64,000 bases of DNA from Fasciolopsis buskii (taxonomy: Eukaryota; Platyhelminthes; Trematoda; Plagiorchiida; Fasciolidae), in the NCBI GenBank assembly GCA_008360955.1, contig LUCM01009371.1:8686-72685 (forward strand), in the 5' to 3' direction. A program made the translations under genes and the position numbers. Within the stretch, counting starts at the first letter, position 1; the number at the start of each line of letters is the position of its first letter. Of this stretch, positions 49,012-62,386 are shown in pieces. Below the pieces are notes generated by a model. The model worked only from the letters and a program-made list of their open reading frames with translations, did not search any database and was not told the DNA's origin.

Positions 49012-49632
49012 CATGAACGTCAGCGTTTGGAGAAAACATTTCATGAGTTGCGAAGAGGGATCTCGAAGTTGTTGTGGATGGTCGAAGGGTGTGCATGATA
49101 AATTTCTTAATGATGACGTGAAAGACAACTTTGGTCATATAAAAGATCAGCTATTTCACCCAGAATCCGGGGAAGGCTGCTACTCTCACCTTTTTGAAAT
49201 ACCGTCTGATCCAAAGGGCTTCATATACAAGAAACTGAACAATCAAGCTTCTTCCCCTGAAGTCCTAAAATCTCACTGAAAATGGAACTGGAGCAGTTAG
49301 TTGTACGTGAAGGTTTTCGGAAGCGTTTTTTTGAACTTTGTAACGCGAAGTCGCGTCATCTGGTCGTCTATATTTCACCACCGAAATGTGACATAGTGCC
49401 TCATCGCGCCCTGAAGTTTTTTATGTGAACGAAGGTGACCATGGTTTTGAAGGTGACACTACTCACAAATACCTGCTTTATTACTGTCAGCTTTTGTAAC
49501 TGTATGAGGATAATTCATCCTGCTGCATTTTGTTTGCAATCGTTGTTGCTGTAAGATTTTTATCCGTTTTGCCGAAATGAACTGTTCCCGATTTTACTGT
49601 GCGCATGAAAAATTCATATTACTTTAGTAATT
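49012..49632. other. Region upstream of receptor exon 1
   Basis: An 88-codon plus-strand frame (49013-49279) is not recognised. The last stop in frame with exon 1 is at 49606-49608. This stretch should contain the 5' UTR, a promoter, or the 3' end of an upstream intron, but I see no decisive TATA or initiator signal. Confidence 0.35.
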
Positions 49633-50049
49633 ATGTTCGATGCCGCCTTCTTTTGGCTTAACCAACTGTTCACCACGGAAAGTCAAACGAACGTGTCATT
49701 TGTAAGGCATGACACTCCTTTGTTTCAAGAATATAAAAAGATGGATAAGCATATGATAAGTTATTATGTGATGGGAGTTTCAACACTATTCCTCTGCTGC
49801 CTTGGCGCATTTGGGAATATATTATCTTTATGCGTCTTATCCAGACGTTCCGTGGGAGGTCCAACAACAAATCTTTATCTAATTTCCTTGGCCGTTGCTG
49901 ACCTTCTGGTTCTGTTTGCAACGATACTGACTGCCATCAAAGATTCGAGAAAACCCGTGGAGGGTCAACTCATTTTGCTTTCTTGGGAGGACGCGCCGTT
50001 CATACCCCGTGCATATCCATATTTCCATGCAACAGCTATATTATTTCAG
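49633..50049 (+). CDS. Rhodopsin-family GPCR, FMRFamide-receptor-like: exon 1 (N-terminus, TM1, TM2)
   Basis: This codes for residues 1-139. The ATG at 49633 is the first Met after an in-frame stop at 49606-49608, so it is the natural start, although an upstream splice acceptor cannot be excluded. The extracellular N-terminus is about 40 residues with one N-glycosylation sequon (N20-V-S). TM1 is about residues 43-69 with the family GN motif (G61-N62). TM2 is about 80-101 with LAVAD, where D90 is the conserved 2.50 Asp. The first extracellular loop ends in YPYFHATAILFQ, which fits the start of TM3 in FMRFamide-type receptors. The exon ends in CAG before GTGAGC (donor at 50050), exactly 139 codons, phase 0. 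No Cys is present near the top of TM3, where C3.25 is usual. The product would be a plasma-membrane peptide receptor that couples to G proteins. Confidence 0.88.
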
Positions 50050-51067
50050 GTGAGCCATTTTGTCAGTTTTTACATAAAATCCGAGCCTTTTAATAATTCA
50101 TTAAAATGAAAGCATTCATGATTGACCTTAGACAACATTGTCATCAGACTAACAAATTACAGCTGGTAATGGGCACTTGGGATTAAATGCTGCCGGTCAT
50201 TGCATTTAAATTAACTCCTAGGGCACAATACTTTGCGAAGTAAATTGCGTTAATCATGGAAACAAATCGGCCAAGACATTTGGAGGTCCTTGTACAGTGC
50301 ATTTAAAGGAGTTTTAAACAAACTTATATTACTTAGTGGCCACCAAATAAGACCTATATTCTAAGAAACACATTTTGTTCATTCTTTATTGTATCCAAGT
50401 TGGCCGGCGAAGAATTGACTTTAGACAGTTTAATGTAAAAGCTTTAACCACACGAAGGAAAATCCTTCGTGGCCCTGTGTGCATAAAGTTTCTGAGCAAC
50501 TTTGATTTCTTTTGAAAAATAAATGTATACCCATCAAATTGCAACAGAAATTGTTAAAATGTATTTCCACGCACTCTTCTCTCATTGCTTACTTTATCAG
50601 ATGTTTATTGGTTCTTTATTATATCTTCTTCGATTTTGCTATTTGAAAAAATATTTAGGCAGTTGAATTCGTTCTGAATAGTTAGACATCATTTGAAACC
50701 AACACGAAAATTACTAGATACAAGAATGAAAAACATATTATCTTGAAGCCGGGGTTTCAGCGCTTCACTTATGATAAAAAACCGCAATGTGCATCAACGC
50801 AAAAACTAAGGTTACTTATTAAAGGGTACAAATATCGGTTTGAGCAAATTTATTTTGACTTGGACATTACCAATCAACAAGTGTTATGATTCACCATCCG
50901 TGTGCATAAATGTGCAGATATGCATATATTATAAGGTGATATGCAATGAGAGTTAGGTTATATAACGCACCTTGTTATTTTTATCGGTTTGCACGAAGCT
51001 GTATGACTTATTGGGTTCCAGCAAATGGAAAAATGTAGTGATTTATATCCGTCCTTAGGGTAGGACT

Positions 51068-51122
51068 ACAAAAGGGTTATATATATGTATATGTATATAC
51101 ATATATTATCAAACCCTTTTTG
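51068..51122. repeat. AT-rich imperfect hairpin
   Basis: ATATATGTATA and TATACATATAT are perfect inverted repeats in the centre. The flanks AAAAGGGTT and AAACCCTTTT extend the stem with a small bulge. It could be a fold-back of a tiny MITE or an expanded TA microsatellite. No flanking target-site duplication was identified. Confidence 0.6.
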
Positions 51123-52929
51123 TTTGCAGCCTGGATGATTAGATGTATATATACTTATATTTTTACCTCTTGGTGCTTCTTTTTTTTGCAACAGTCGTGC
51201 ATGTAGACACATTTTTCACAGTATAACGGAATTCACAGGTGCAGAAGTGCCAGAATCATAACCCCGAGTTTATACAGTTCTTCTATATTGCTAGCAGGTA
51301 GTTAACTAAGGATGCATGCATGTTTGGCACCCAAAGAGATCAGAGTTTCCAACTCCACCAGTTACTTTGATGATTGATGGCAATTCACTGCTTCCCGGCT
51401 GAGGTATTTGAGAGGTTCTGTGCTACCTCAAGCCTTAGAACCATGGATTTCAGTTCAATACTCCTTTACTTGGTGAACTTTGGAGGCTATGGGCATGCCT
51501 CTTCCAATCGTGCTCCAAGCGTGCTATAAAAATAGCGGAATAGTCTTCCGTTCCTTACGTTGTCTTTACATTTCTCAAAAGATGGATGCAGATATAACTC
51601 ATCATGTAGTAACATAAAATTTGTCTGTTCCTAAGGAAACGAGCTTCTAGTGGGTTAATGAATAAAACATTCAAAATGCTGCATTTAAACACTTATTGTT
51701 TCTGGGACTTCTACATTCTTCGTTGTTCATGTGCCGTTGCTTACTGTTATGCCAAGAATTGTCATCTAATTTGAATGCGTAGGGCGAGGACTGCTCAGGG
51801 TAATTAATAGTAGTGCATCAAGTGAATCAAGTGGTACACACCAGAGGCAACGGCTCGGAATAACCGGCGTCTTACAATTCTGGTTCATTATAAGAACATA
51901 CGCCACAAACATCTTAGATGCAAACCGTAATAAGGTCAACAGGTTTTCATTTGTCTTTCATGTTCCTTTTAATTGTAGTCCTTCTGATGACTAAGGAGGT
52001 TTGTAGGCAAAATTACCAAGGAAACTTTGCCCAAATGCATATCTGGCCTCGATACTAAGAATAATGGTGCGCTCATGCTCCAAAGGTCCGTAAATCCATA
52101 TGTTCATTCTACAGGAACTTTGTAGATCACTCATTTGATGATCATAGCAAATTCATTAGAAGTCTGTTGGATTAACTTTTGGTTTCTAATTTGAGAATTT
52201 CAGTTGCTTGAAGACTGCAAATTGAGAAAACAATTTGCGAACAATTCCGTTTTCACTGATTCATAGTGGCTGCATTATATCATAACACACAGAAGAAAAT
52301 CTTTTTCATTGAGTTGGTCAGACAAAAATATGGATGAGAATGTGTTTCATCAATATTCTATACATAACGCAAAGAATGTCTGATCTAGGGTTTGCACTTG
52401 GATGGGCGGTAGGCCAAGGGTTTGAATAGCAACAATAAGTTTCTTTTGAACTCACTGCGGAGGATTGCGAAAGCGAGTCATGTCAGATTTCACCAAACTT
52501 AGGACACTACAGTTTGCCAAAACAGATTGTTGACCCCGATCATTATACTGGGGACGAAAATCTTGCTTCACATTCACGGTGTAAACAAACTGTGGTAGGT
52601 GTATAACTACTGCAGTGTTAGGTGACTTAATTGTTTCAGTGCTTAGCCATCCGGGATAGCGCTCATCAATGGGTTCGGACCTGCTCCTCGTCTTGTGCTC
52701 AATGATTGTTGTCTCAAAATCCATTTCATTTCAATATGTACAGGGATTAATCGTGCGGCAACGTGTCCTGTTTGTGGTTTCTACCCCAGTGCCATGCCAC
52801 CAAACAGAAGATAAGAAAAGAAATAATGAAAATCAATCGCAAAATAATAAGTTGAGAAACTATAGCAAAGAACAAAACGTTTCAAACGGCATAAATTATG
52901 AGACTAAACCATATCACTGCTATCTCCAA

Positions 52930-53060
52930 CCATCGCTTTGGGGAATCTCCTAAATCCCAACCCGGTAGTCTAACTGGACTCACACGAACCGGTTCACTGG
53001 TTAAGTTTTCACACTTTTTCCCATATCATCTACTGGCCACCTTGAACCGTCTTCCAATCA
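52930..53060 (+). repeat. Repeat E, copy 1
   Basis: This aligns by eye with 57468-57600. Shared blocks are TAGTCTAACTGGAC, TCCACTGG/TTCACTGG and the TGGCCACCT/TGACCACCT region. Identity looks about 70%. The class is unknown. Confidence 0.6.
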
Positions 53061-55222
53061 TTATCAGACTTGAACATCGGCGCACAAGGAGGCAGTCGTT
53101 CTGTTGGCAAGCGCAAAACATTCCCCATTTACATTAGCCTATCCTGATTCTCTGTCTGTTCTGAGGAGTGGACCGTGAGATCCAGTGCCTTAACCTTGCC
53201 TCTGAATTTTTGACGAAACTAGCCCACCATAATCTGCAAATACTAAAAAGACGTCAGTGGAAAAACACCAAAGCCTCCGCATATCGTCTGTTCTCAACGA
53301 CCGTGTTTCGGAGCCAGAGAGAATTGTCGACCTCATTTATGTTATGTGTACTCGACCTACGATCTATAACCTCATGTTACGCCAACCCCACAGATGTTTC
53401 AAATTATCAAATGTCAATTGAGTCTTCTGTTTACGTGAAGACATTTCTTCCGATATAAAACCACTAGGTGGTGTTCATCTACCCAAGCAACTATATCTAT
53501 CCACCTCACCTAAATGCCCTTCGGCAAGAATGAAGTTCGGAATAAAGTCTGTTCACTCTCGCAGCAGTACTTTACACTTTGGAGTTGCAAAATGCATCAA
53601 AAACATGCTTAATATATCGTTCGGACTATCAAAAGGAAGTTGCAGTTTACGTGGACCTTCACTCAGTAACATAGCGTCACCGGTTTATATTAAGTCAGAC
53701 AGGTTTCCGTCTGAACAAGCATCAATGACATTGTTCTCACATGAAGATAAGGCTATCCTCATAACCAACTCCATGACAGATAAAGAGAAAGCGTGAAAGG
53801 AAACAACATTGAAAATCACGGCTTTTCGTGGTGAATTTGGGTGAAAGATCGCCGTAAATATGAACTCAGCTTTGGCTGTTCGCATACTGATTGCGTAAGT
53901 AAAGGGGTTTTCTTTAGCAAACCGTTAAGCGAGGAGCAGTGCCATAGAACTGTTCGAGCGACTGATTTGAATGCCTTTTCACGTCAAGGACAAAAAAATA
54001 TGAGCTTGCGGGACATGTGCCTATGCTCCAAGGTTTGTTATAAAGTGAATGCTTTATCAATTCAACCCTGACCGGGACGGAAACCGGCTTAGTTCCCATG
54101 CATACACCTTTTGTGATTATGAGATAGCCTGCGAGAGTTCGTTTCGGCGAGTAGTTTTAGTACAACACTCACCGAACTAATTCTTCTGTGGTTTTTACGT
54201 GAAAACCTATCAGGTTTCTTGCAAAGTGGTATAATTACCGATTTGCACCAGCCATTAGGGATCTAGTCTTTCGCGCACTTTGATCCCAGTAGTTTTGTCA
54301 ACTCCGATGTAAGCGCCTCGCCGCCGGCCTTGGAGATTAGTGCCGACAGTTCATTTGGTCCAAATTTCCTGTACCTTTCAGCAAACCTATTTCCTTCAAC
54401 TTTTTCATTTCAACTAAAAGACTAGTATTCAACTGCACTGGTTTGCTTGAAGATGCAAGCAAAAAGACCACTGTGGCCATCGGTGAACTGAACGAATCCA
54501 TAAAGAGTTCTACTCAACGTGCCAACCAACAGTTCCGACAGTGAGTCGGTGTGCCGTCAGATTCCTTAGTCACCTCGCGTACGATCCGCTTGCACGGTCT
54601 AGTATTTTCATTTCCGATAGCCTCGGCATTCTCCATTTCCCCACATTCTCATATCCAATACTGCTTGCGGTCATTTCTCAGGCTCTTCGTCGGTTAGCGT
54701 TACATCGTCCCCAAGAAAACACGTAGATGAATAAACACAATGATTTTTCAGAATCAAGGACCTTGTTTTTCATTCGTAGTGACACCGCAGGGAGAGATTT
54801 ATGCAGAGTTGATGGTGCTCGCCATTCTCCTTCATGTGATATCTGCTAGTGCGTCACCTTTGATTGGCTAATAAACATATACTGACTTTCCTTCCACCAT
54901 CCTTTCGTTTCTGTCTGCATTATATTATTAATTTATTTGACTACAGTGGCCATTTTTTGATGGATACTTTACCAATGCCCAGAGTTCTGCTCAAAAGATA
55001 GAATGTCATCTCTTAGTTACCTCTTGGTGCGCTTTTTTGTGTGGCGTCTGCAATAAGGAAGCATACCACTTTGTTTCTGGGTTGTGTACGCTATGAACAA
55101 TTTTGTTTCCCTCGAGGCAAGTTATGATTAACGGATATCCACGCTACGGAGTCCTCTACGTCAATGTTTTAGTTTCCAGCAGCTAGCCACTAAATGATTG
55201 AAAAAATTCCTGCATTCGATTA

Positions 55223-55759
55223 TTAAATGGGTAGCCATTTTAAAGCGTCACAAGGTGATGGAATACTTGTAAAGTTTATTACGTAGTTGCTGATGCACCA
55301 CCCAAAGACGTAGGAGCACATCCGCACCTGCCGTGCAGAATCTCTGTAGCTTCTTCCAGAATTGTTCCATATCATTGATTGTACCGAACCACGCCAAATT
55401 CTGAATGATACAATACGCCTTGAGTTAATTTGACAAGGGGTCCACGGCAGAAGGTCTTCTTTACTAAACCATGAATTTGCAGATAACACCGTCATCCCAA
55501 GAGAGGCTCCAGAAGATATTCGAGCGTTATTTAACCGAATAATAAGTAATCCCAGGATTGCCAGTTTAGATAATAAAACTTCGGGAACAACGTTCCTCAA
55601 AACTTTTCCGGGTACGAAACACTGACCCCGTCGATGGTTAATAAATGACATCATCGTTACTTCAAGGATATGGGCTCGGATGCGGCAAACAGGCTGGACC
55701 AGAGACGACGTCAAACTTTGCGTGGATTGCAGGAAAGGAGGTCTTTTACTACTTAACAA
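55223..55759 (-). other. 178-codon antisense open frame inside the intron, unrecognised
   Basis: This is the longest single-exon frame in the intron, ATG to stop on the minus strand. The predicted protein has no signal peptide, no clear membrane span and no motif I recognise. The plus strand is also open over about 55437-55630. A frame this long is close to what chance allows across a 64 kb six-frame search, so a gene is not claimed. Confidence 0.15.
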
Positions 55760-57467
55760 AACATTTTTTCAATTAAGTAGGCTAAATCACAAAGTTTTCA
55801 TTTATGGGGCAGCATTTACTTAGTCCTCGTGCAAGTTTGTCGAATTTGATCGCCAAGCTTTTATGACACAAAACGGTTGTAAGATCTTAGTCACTGATGC
55901 TCCTGCTTTATGACCAAACTTTAGAGGTGCATTCGAGCCTTAAACTCAACATATCAACACTGCCAAATGCATGAGGGCTGTTCTCATTTCTCCAAAGACG
56001 AAGCTGGCAATTCTAAATATATGCCTTCCGGTGACCTGAAGCTAGGATTACTAAGTAAAACCTATTATCGAAATTCTCCCTAGGCTGAAAGTATCGGTGG
56101 GTAACTCAAGGCGTGGAGTGACACGGCTAAGTTGGGCTTTGTTTTTTGCATGATTTGTTTCCTCTGCAAGGCGTATGCTACAAATACTGCGATCCTACGG
56201 TCCAGAAGCTTTAGTTCTGATCATAGCTGTAGACGAATATCAATAGAGGCATCCAGAAAGTCAGTCTACTGTCAGAAGGAAATAATCAAACGAAAGTAAA
56301 GATAAGGCATATTAAGTGAAATCATTTGATTATAAGCCTTTTATCCCTTATAATTTTGGTAGAGATAGGGTCTAGCCGAAGAAAGAAATGCCCCGAATTC
56401 ACACTTTAAACAGAGATTCTTGTGCACAAATATTACTTATATGGCTGGAGAAAATCAACACCATCTAAGCCATCGATAAAAAAGAAAGCTGTTAATCTAA
56501 CTAATTTTACTCCACTTGCCTTAAATGCTGCATTCAGAAGATAGCCGGAACCTCGGGAAACTGCACGTTCTACCACAAACACTGTTACCAAATTTTGAGA
56601 AACTGCATACGTAAAAGCATCGCGGAGAGCCTCGTTAAATTAGCTACTGTTTGAAATAATGTTTACTTTGACTTGCCGGAGCGCGACGGATTTTCCGGTA
56701 ATTACGAATAGAAGTTGGCAAATATTGCTGATAACTAATTGGCTGAATCGATAACTGGTCATTACGCATCTCATCAATTTTTATATAGACTTTACTGCGT
56801 ACGAATGAGTGTTACAGTGACCTCCCTACTGAATGAGCACCAGTTAAAATTTTTTGCTAATTTCATCTTCTCCAGTATCTTTGCTAATTAGGTACTTGTA
56901 ATGCCTGTTGCGACTTGTATCAATTTAAAGTGTCTGACAATCACTTTGCCAGTATTGTGGTCCCACAATCAAAGCCCCCGCTTAGAATAATGGAATCAAA
57001 AACACTCTTGCACAGTAGTTGTTTTGGTTTGAAGCAACTACTCCAAAATGGAGTTTAAAAAAATTGGTAAGAAATAATATTTGTTCCCCCGTCTAATTTC
57101 AGTTTTCATCTGAATCACAGTTTTTGCAGTCACATAGTCCACAGCTTCACCATAGCGACTGAGTTTTAACCCTACGAGTGTCGTCAGGTTCGATGGCAGT
57201 TAAACACTTGGGTTGCTTCCCTTTAGACTTGCGGAGACAGAGCGTGAACAAACCCAGACTCGAATATTTGTACTGCGACAATCCACTCAGTTAAGTTCCC
57301 TTTTTACAGCCCACATGCTCAGGATGTGTTTGTTGCCTCGTACAACCGTCTACTCAGAAAAAGAATGAGTGAGAAATAGAGAAAGAAAAACTTCAAGAAT
57401 AAAAAAAGATTTCCAGTGTAAGGGAGCCACTGACTGAATTTTTCACCCATACCACCCATTGCCTTCG

Positions 57468-57600
57468 TCCACCATTTGGGGGATCTCGTGAATCCTAATC
57501 TTCTAGTCTAACTGGACCCACATGGGCTAGTCCACTGGCCAAAATTTTCTTACCTTTCTGTCGTATCAATTATTGACCACCTAGACCCGAGTTTCAACTA
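57468..57600 (+). repeat. Repeat E, copy 2
   Basis: Partner of 52930-53060, same orientation. The sequence downstream of about 57600 no longer matches copy 1. Confidence 0.6.
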
Positions 57601-60600
57601 CTGTCTCGACGAACAGCGTATAGCGAGGCAAGCACACACGTGTCGTTGAAAAACACTTTCCAAGCACCTCAGTCAATTTAAGTCGCGTGTATCCTCCAAA
57701 AATTGAATCTTAGGGCCCATTATCTCGAGCTCAATCTTTGCATTACCGAGAAGATTATCCCATTGTAGTTTGTCAATACCACAGAGAGGATAGTGATGTT
57801 AAATAAGGATAAAAAGACGGATCTAGATAATACCAGAAAAATATGCATTAGAGTAAGTAATGTAGTCTGATGGCCAGTTCTAATGTCATTGGAAAGTCAC
57901 TCACGATGCGCAAAAACAAAACTTTTGAAATACTAACTGTGGAGAAATAAAGAACAAACATCGTTTCAATAAAATACAAAAAATATGTTCACCTGTCCTA
58001 ATGTGTCATCCAGAACGTCCAAGATTGTGGTAATCAATTCATCATCCGGTGAGACCCGGTGCAGAGTTGGGGATTTAGTCTTGCCTCACAATATTATTTA
58101 TACCTAATCAGAATCGTTTGGACACCAATTCGAATACCGAGCCCTTTTGAAAAAGGGAAAACAGCTGAAGTGTCCTGAGGACTTACATGCCAGACCCATA
58201 CACAAAATAACAAACAACCTGAAGTACTAGGTGAGAATCAACCTACTACCTATGGGTGATTCAGTGTTTGCGACTAAGCTAGTAGTATCTGAAAAACGAT
58301 GCTCTATTTCACATGCTGCTTGGAGTTTTTGAAACAAAAAAATTGGTCAGGAATGTTTGCAATGAGCCGACATTCGGATTGCCCTGGGAAACCGTTTTCA
58401 AGTCGGGGCTGTAAAGGCAACCCAAGATAATTGGAACGTCCGCTGATCACAGACAATCCCGACCTCGCTGTTTTTCACATTACAAAAAACTTCAAATAAG
58501 TTTAAAGTGCATCTAACTAAGTAAAGTGAAACACATCATATGTACCAGTGATGCAGTTTGCCACGAGCGCTATTATCTATCACTTTTGTCTGGAATTTTA
58601 TTGTACTTTGCAATTTTTTTTATGGGATTTGTTCGATTATTTCCAAAATACCCTTTCAAAGTCGCCCAGAATAAATACATCAGAAATAACACTATTTCAT
58701 TGCAGTTTTATTGGTAAACAGATCGGTCTCAGCTACAGTCATAAATACGGCTTGTGGGTATTAATACAACTGGAAGAGTCGTAATTGGTCAAAACCCATC
58801 GGACCACTTTCATAACCAGGAGACTGAACTCAGCCACAACCACCTCCACCATATTTGGCCTCACGCCTATTCAGTATAACCAGTAGCTTTCTAATCCTGC
58901 TTTTCAAAGATGATAAGTTGACAGTGGAATCAGTGACATTTTGTTGTTGTAATTGTGACTCTTTCGCTCCGACTACAGTCTATCCCCAAAGGCAACAGTT
59001 GTTTACCTTTTCCCACATTGGTAAATATAATCTGAAAAGCGATGGAAACACAAAACGGAAAAGTGTATTCGTAATGACAGCGAGATGACGAGTCTAAAGT
59101 TATGAGAATCCGGAAATCACATCGGTTGCTAGTGGCTTCAGCTGGTTTAAAGATAAGTTCAGCAGTAATCTTTCGTCAGCTATGCTTTAGAAGTGTTTTA
59201 CATCTGATTCGTGTTCACAATTACTATACACTATTTTCAGTTCTTTGCACCAACGTGCTTTATGCGTAAATCAAATTGTTTGATACTCAAAAGGTAGTGC
59301 AAACCGAGGAATGAAGTAAGCAACGTAGCGCCGACAGTTTAAGACAGCAGAATACCTCTCACTAAGATGATCAGACCTACTGAGTCAGATCACGTGGTAT
59401 TTGGAATCTCCAAGTTGGAGTTCCAAACGATTTAGCTGAATGCTGAACGGAATGTCCACTTTAAAGGCCATGACGTAGCAAGTTGGGACTGTGTCATGGC
59501 AACCGAGTGTTTTTACTGTGTTTTCACGGGAGGTTCTGGTTCGCATTTCATTTTAAAATCGGTAAAGTAAGCTTTTTAAAATTGCTTAAGTATTTTCGTG
59601 CATTTATTTTGTCCTCAAATAACGAAGCAGCTCCGTATAGAAATGGTCTTGTGGAATAAAATTAAAAAACATCCTATAGTAAGTACACTGAGAGTCTATA
59701 CTACTTGTTGTGTTTCCAGCATAACTACGTGAAGAGACCATAATTTTCAGTTAAGAAAGGTAGTTATTCCACTCAGAAAGGTTGTTTTTTTACCAAATTT
59801 CGCAATGAATCTCTTGAAGCGTATTGTGCATCTTCCCCCCTCAAGATGCATTATATATTTTCATTCCATGCAAAACCTTTTTCCTTTTCCATTCAATCCT
59901 TCAGGTTTCGTACCTTAGGAAATTCACTATAAGGACAATTTTACAAAAATAAACAATCCAGCTACGCGTGTAAAAAACAAGTTGATCCTCAGCCACCTAT
60001 AAATTTCAAATGGGCAGAAAAATTTCGCCGAAAGCCTCAGTTTGTTTTTGATCACGTGTTCATGCATGTTACACCGCTGTTCAGCCACATACCAGTTTTT
60101 GGAAATCTGGAAATGCCGAACAATGGGTTTCATCTCTATCTTTGGATTGGTTTTATCCACATTCCTGTTGTAGTGGGCAACCACCAATGCCGTCATGCGA
60201 TTCACCGAAAACCATCAGCCTAAAAACACATTTCTGTTCTAGTGATTGATTAGATTACCGAAGAAGTGAGAAACCAAATGTGCCAGCGGATTCATCTGTT
60301 TTTATTTCTTCAGATGAATTCACCGTTTGCGCTTGTGATAAATTTAAGAGATAAATAATAAAGTTTATCAAATCTAATCTGCAGCTAAGTTCTAATTTTG
60401 ATTTTTCATGGTCCTTTTTACGACAAATAAAGCTGGAGTGCTTGAGCATTTCAAAAGCGCCCTCTAGTATGCATATAGTTAGAACGGAGCGCGATTTCTC
60501 ATACAAGTACCATCGAATAAAATTTAGTGCTTGTCACTTTCTTGGATTCTATCTTACAAGGGGGATCTTGACAGTCAGTGGTTAATAACATTCGAAGGGC

Positions 60601-61860
60601 TAGTACTAATCAAAATATTCAAACACCTGCCTTCCAGCATAAAAATGTTATATGTATTGGAACCAAGAGAAAAAGTAAACATCTTGGGAATAGTATCCTT
60701 AAAATGGCAGCAATACCACGTTGGAAATGAGATTTTCTCAAATAAATTAGGACATAGTCGTAAATTTATTAATGATAAATGAAATTAGCTAAACTTTGCT
60801 TGAGTTTCAATGCTAGTTATAAATATAAATTAGAGTAAATTATTTTTTGTGATCTTCAGTTCTTCATTTCTAAATCGGACCCATAGTATGAATGGCTTAT
60901 TTATGCGAATAAGAAACCGATGATGCGGTTTTTCTGTTTTCCTTTGTAGAATATATTCACAGTCTGTAATGAATAACTGACTTTTTAGCCAAGTTAGGTT
61001 CTAGTGCTACATGCGTACGTTAATCGGAGCAGACTGCAATCAGTAATTGACCATAAATTGGCTTTGATAAAAAAAATGCATGCTGTACGATCGATATTAC
61101 CCTTAAAAACATTTCAGGCATAAATGGATTCAACTGACAAAGGTAAAAATTCATTTACTCCTTACCGAGATGTGCATTTTTCCGTCCGTTGACGGAACAA
61201 AAATCCTTCATGTAAATGAACAGTTTTGTGACTTTATTCACGAAACGGAATAAATCTAGGTTAATTTGAACACAATTGGTAACAATTAGTCTACTCCATC
61301 ATTTTATCACTCTGGAGAAGCGATGTACACTCATAATCAGAATTTGCCCAAAGTGTTTTAGGTCCGTGACTAAATAAAAAATATCCGATGAATTTCGTTC
61401 CATGTTTTAAGGTATCATAGGAACTACCAGCTTGTTTGAATTAAATCGATTAGAAATTTCTTCTGTCCAACAACGCTCTGTTTTCGCTGTGCAACCGTAA
61501 ATTCGTGAAGAACAATCTAAATGGTACAATTAATTTTCTTCATTTTTCGTCTTCTATCGCGTACAATTCGTGCAGCTCAGTGAAGAGGAGTCAAGAAATG
61601 ATTTTAATTTGCTCTTTTGCTTGAGGATGTTCTGGCTTCTCACATTTGAATCAGGTCGACGCTTGTTAAATTTGTCAAATAGAATCAAACTAGTAAATCC
61701 TAATTAGCAAATGCTGTTTGATTCACCGAGGCTGTGGAATGGCAGTGAACATACCGAAATTTTGATCTGGCGAGTACCGTGAACTTAGTCTATTTTATTT
61801 TATTGTAATTTTACGATTAAATAATGTTCCTTAAGTAGACTTTTGGGTACTTTTCGGCAT

Positions 61861-61938
61861 AACCTGGTGTCTCAGCTGGTAAAGTACACGTACCGAAGTT
61901 TTGGATGCATCCACTAGTGGATTCGAATCCCCAGGGAT
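61861..61938 (+). repeat. tRNA-like segment (SINE head or tRNA relic)
   Basis: CTGGTGTCTCAGCTGGTAAAG resembles the D-arm and A box of a tRNA. GATTCGAATCC about 40 bp later resembles the T-arm and B box. CCTGG near the start can pair with CCAGG at 61931-61935 like an acceptor stem. A standard anticodon arm is not evident, so I call a tRNA-derived SINE head or pseudogene and not a functional tRNA. It lies in the intron about 530 bp before exon 2. Confidence 0.4.
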
Positions 61939-62363
61939 CGACAATCTGTCCATCAATTGCCTTTATACACTGGACTTAAAAGGAGTTTTACAGCATCGCT
62001 TTGACTTTGTGCTCTTTCCCACTTGTTTGAAATGTTGTACTAGTATGTTAGGTAAAATTTGATATACACAACATAAATTTTCTGTTATTGTATTATTTGT
62101 AGAAAACAATCTCCTCTGAGCACTGAGTTTACTTCCGATATTTGGTCTGAATACAAAAAAATATAGCACAAAAACAAAGGATTCAACAGAACGCTTCTTT
62201 ACCGTGGAATCTAAAAAGATAATAAAAATATTAAAAGTGTTAGGGATCGGTAGAAATTGGTGGAGTGCCTTGGAATTTAGAAAATTTGACTCAACTTATG
62301 TAGGATGTTGCAGTGCATCAAAAAAACAGCCATTCGAGGAGCAAAGGTTGTGTTTGTAATTAG

Positions 62364-62386
62364 ATCACCACCTTAACGGTGGTGAT
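62364..62386. repeat. Perfect 9-bp-stem hairpin upstream of exon 2
   Basis: ATCACCACC and GGTGGTGAT are perfect inverted repeats around a 5-nt loop, 78 bp upstream of the splice acceptor. Whether it affects splicing is unknown. Confidence 0.7.

Noticed and set aside
50050..50109. Read-through of exon 1 to a stop at 50109
   Set aside because: The sequence after the CAG/GTGAGC donor does not continue TM3, while exon 2 does.
54840..54920. GATTGGCTAATAAACAT block resembling an LTR R-U5 region
   Set aside because: Only one short signal. No matching second copy, ends or duplications were seen in the window.
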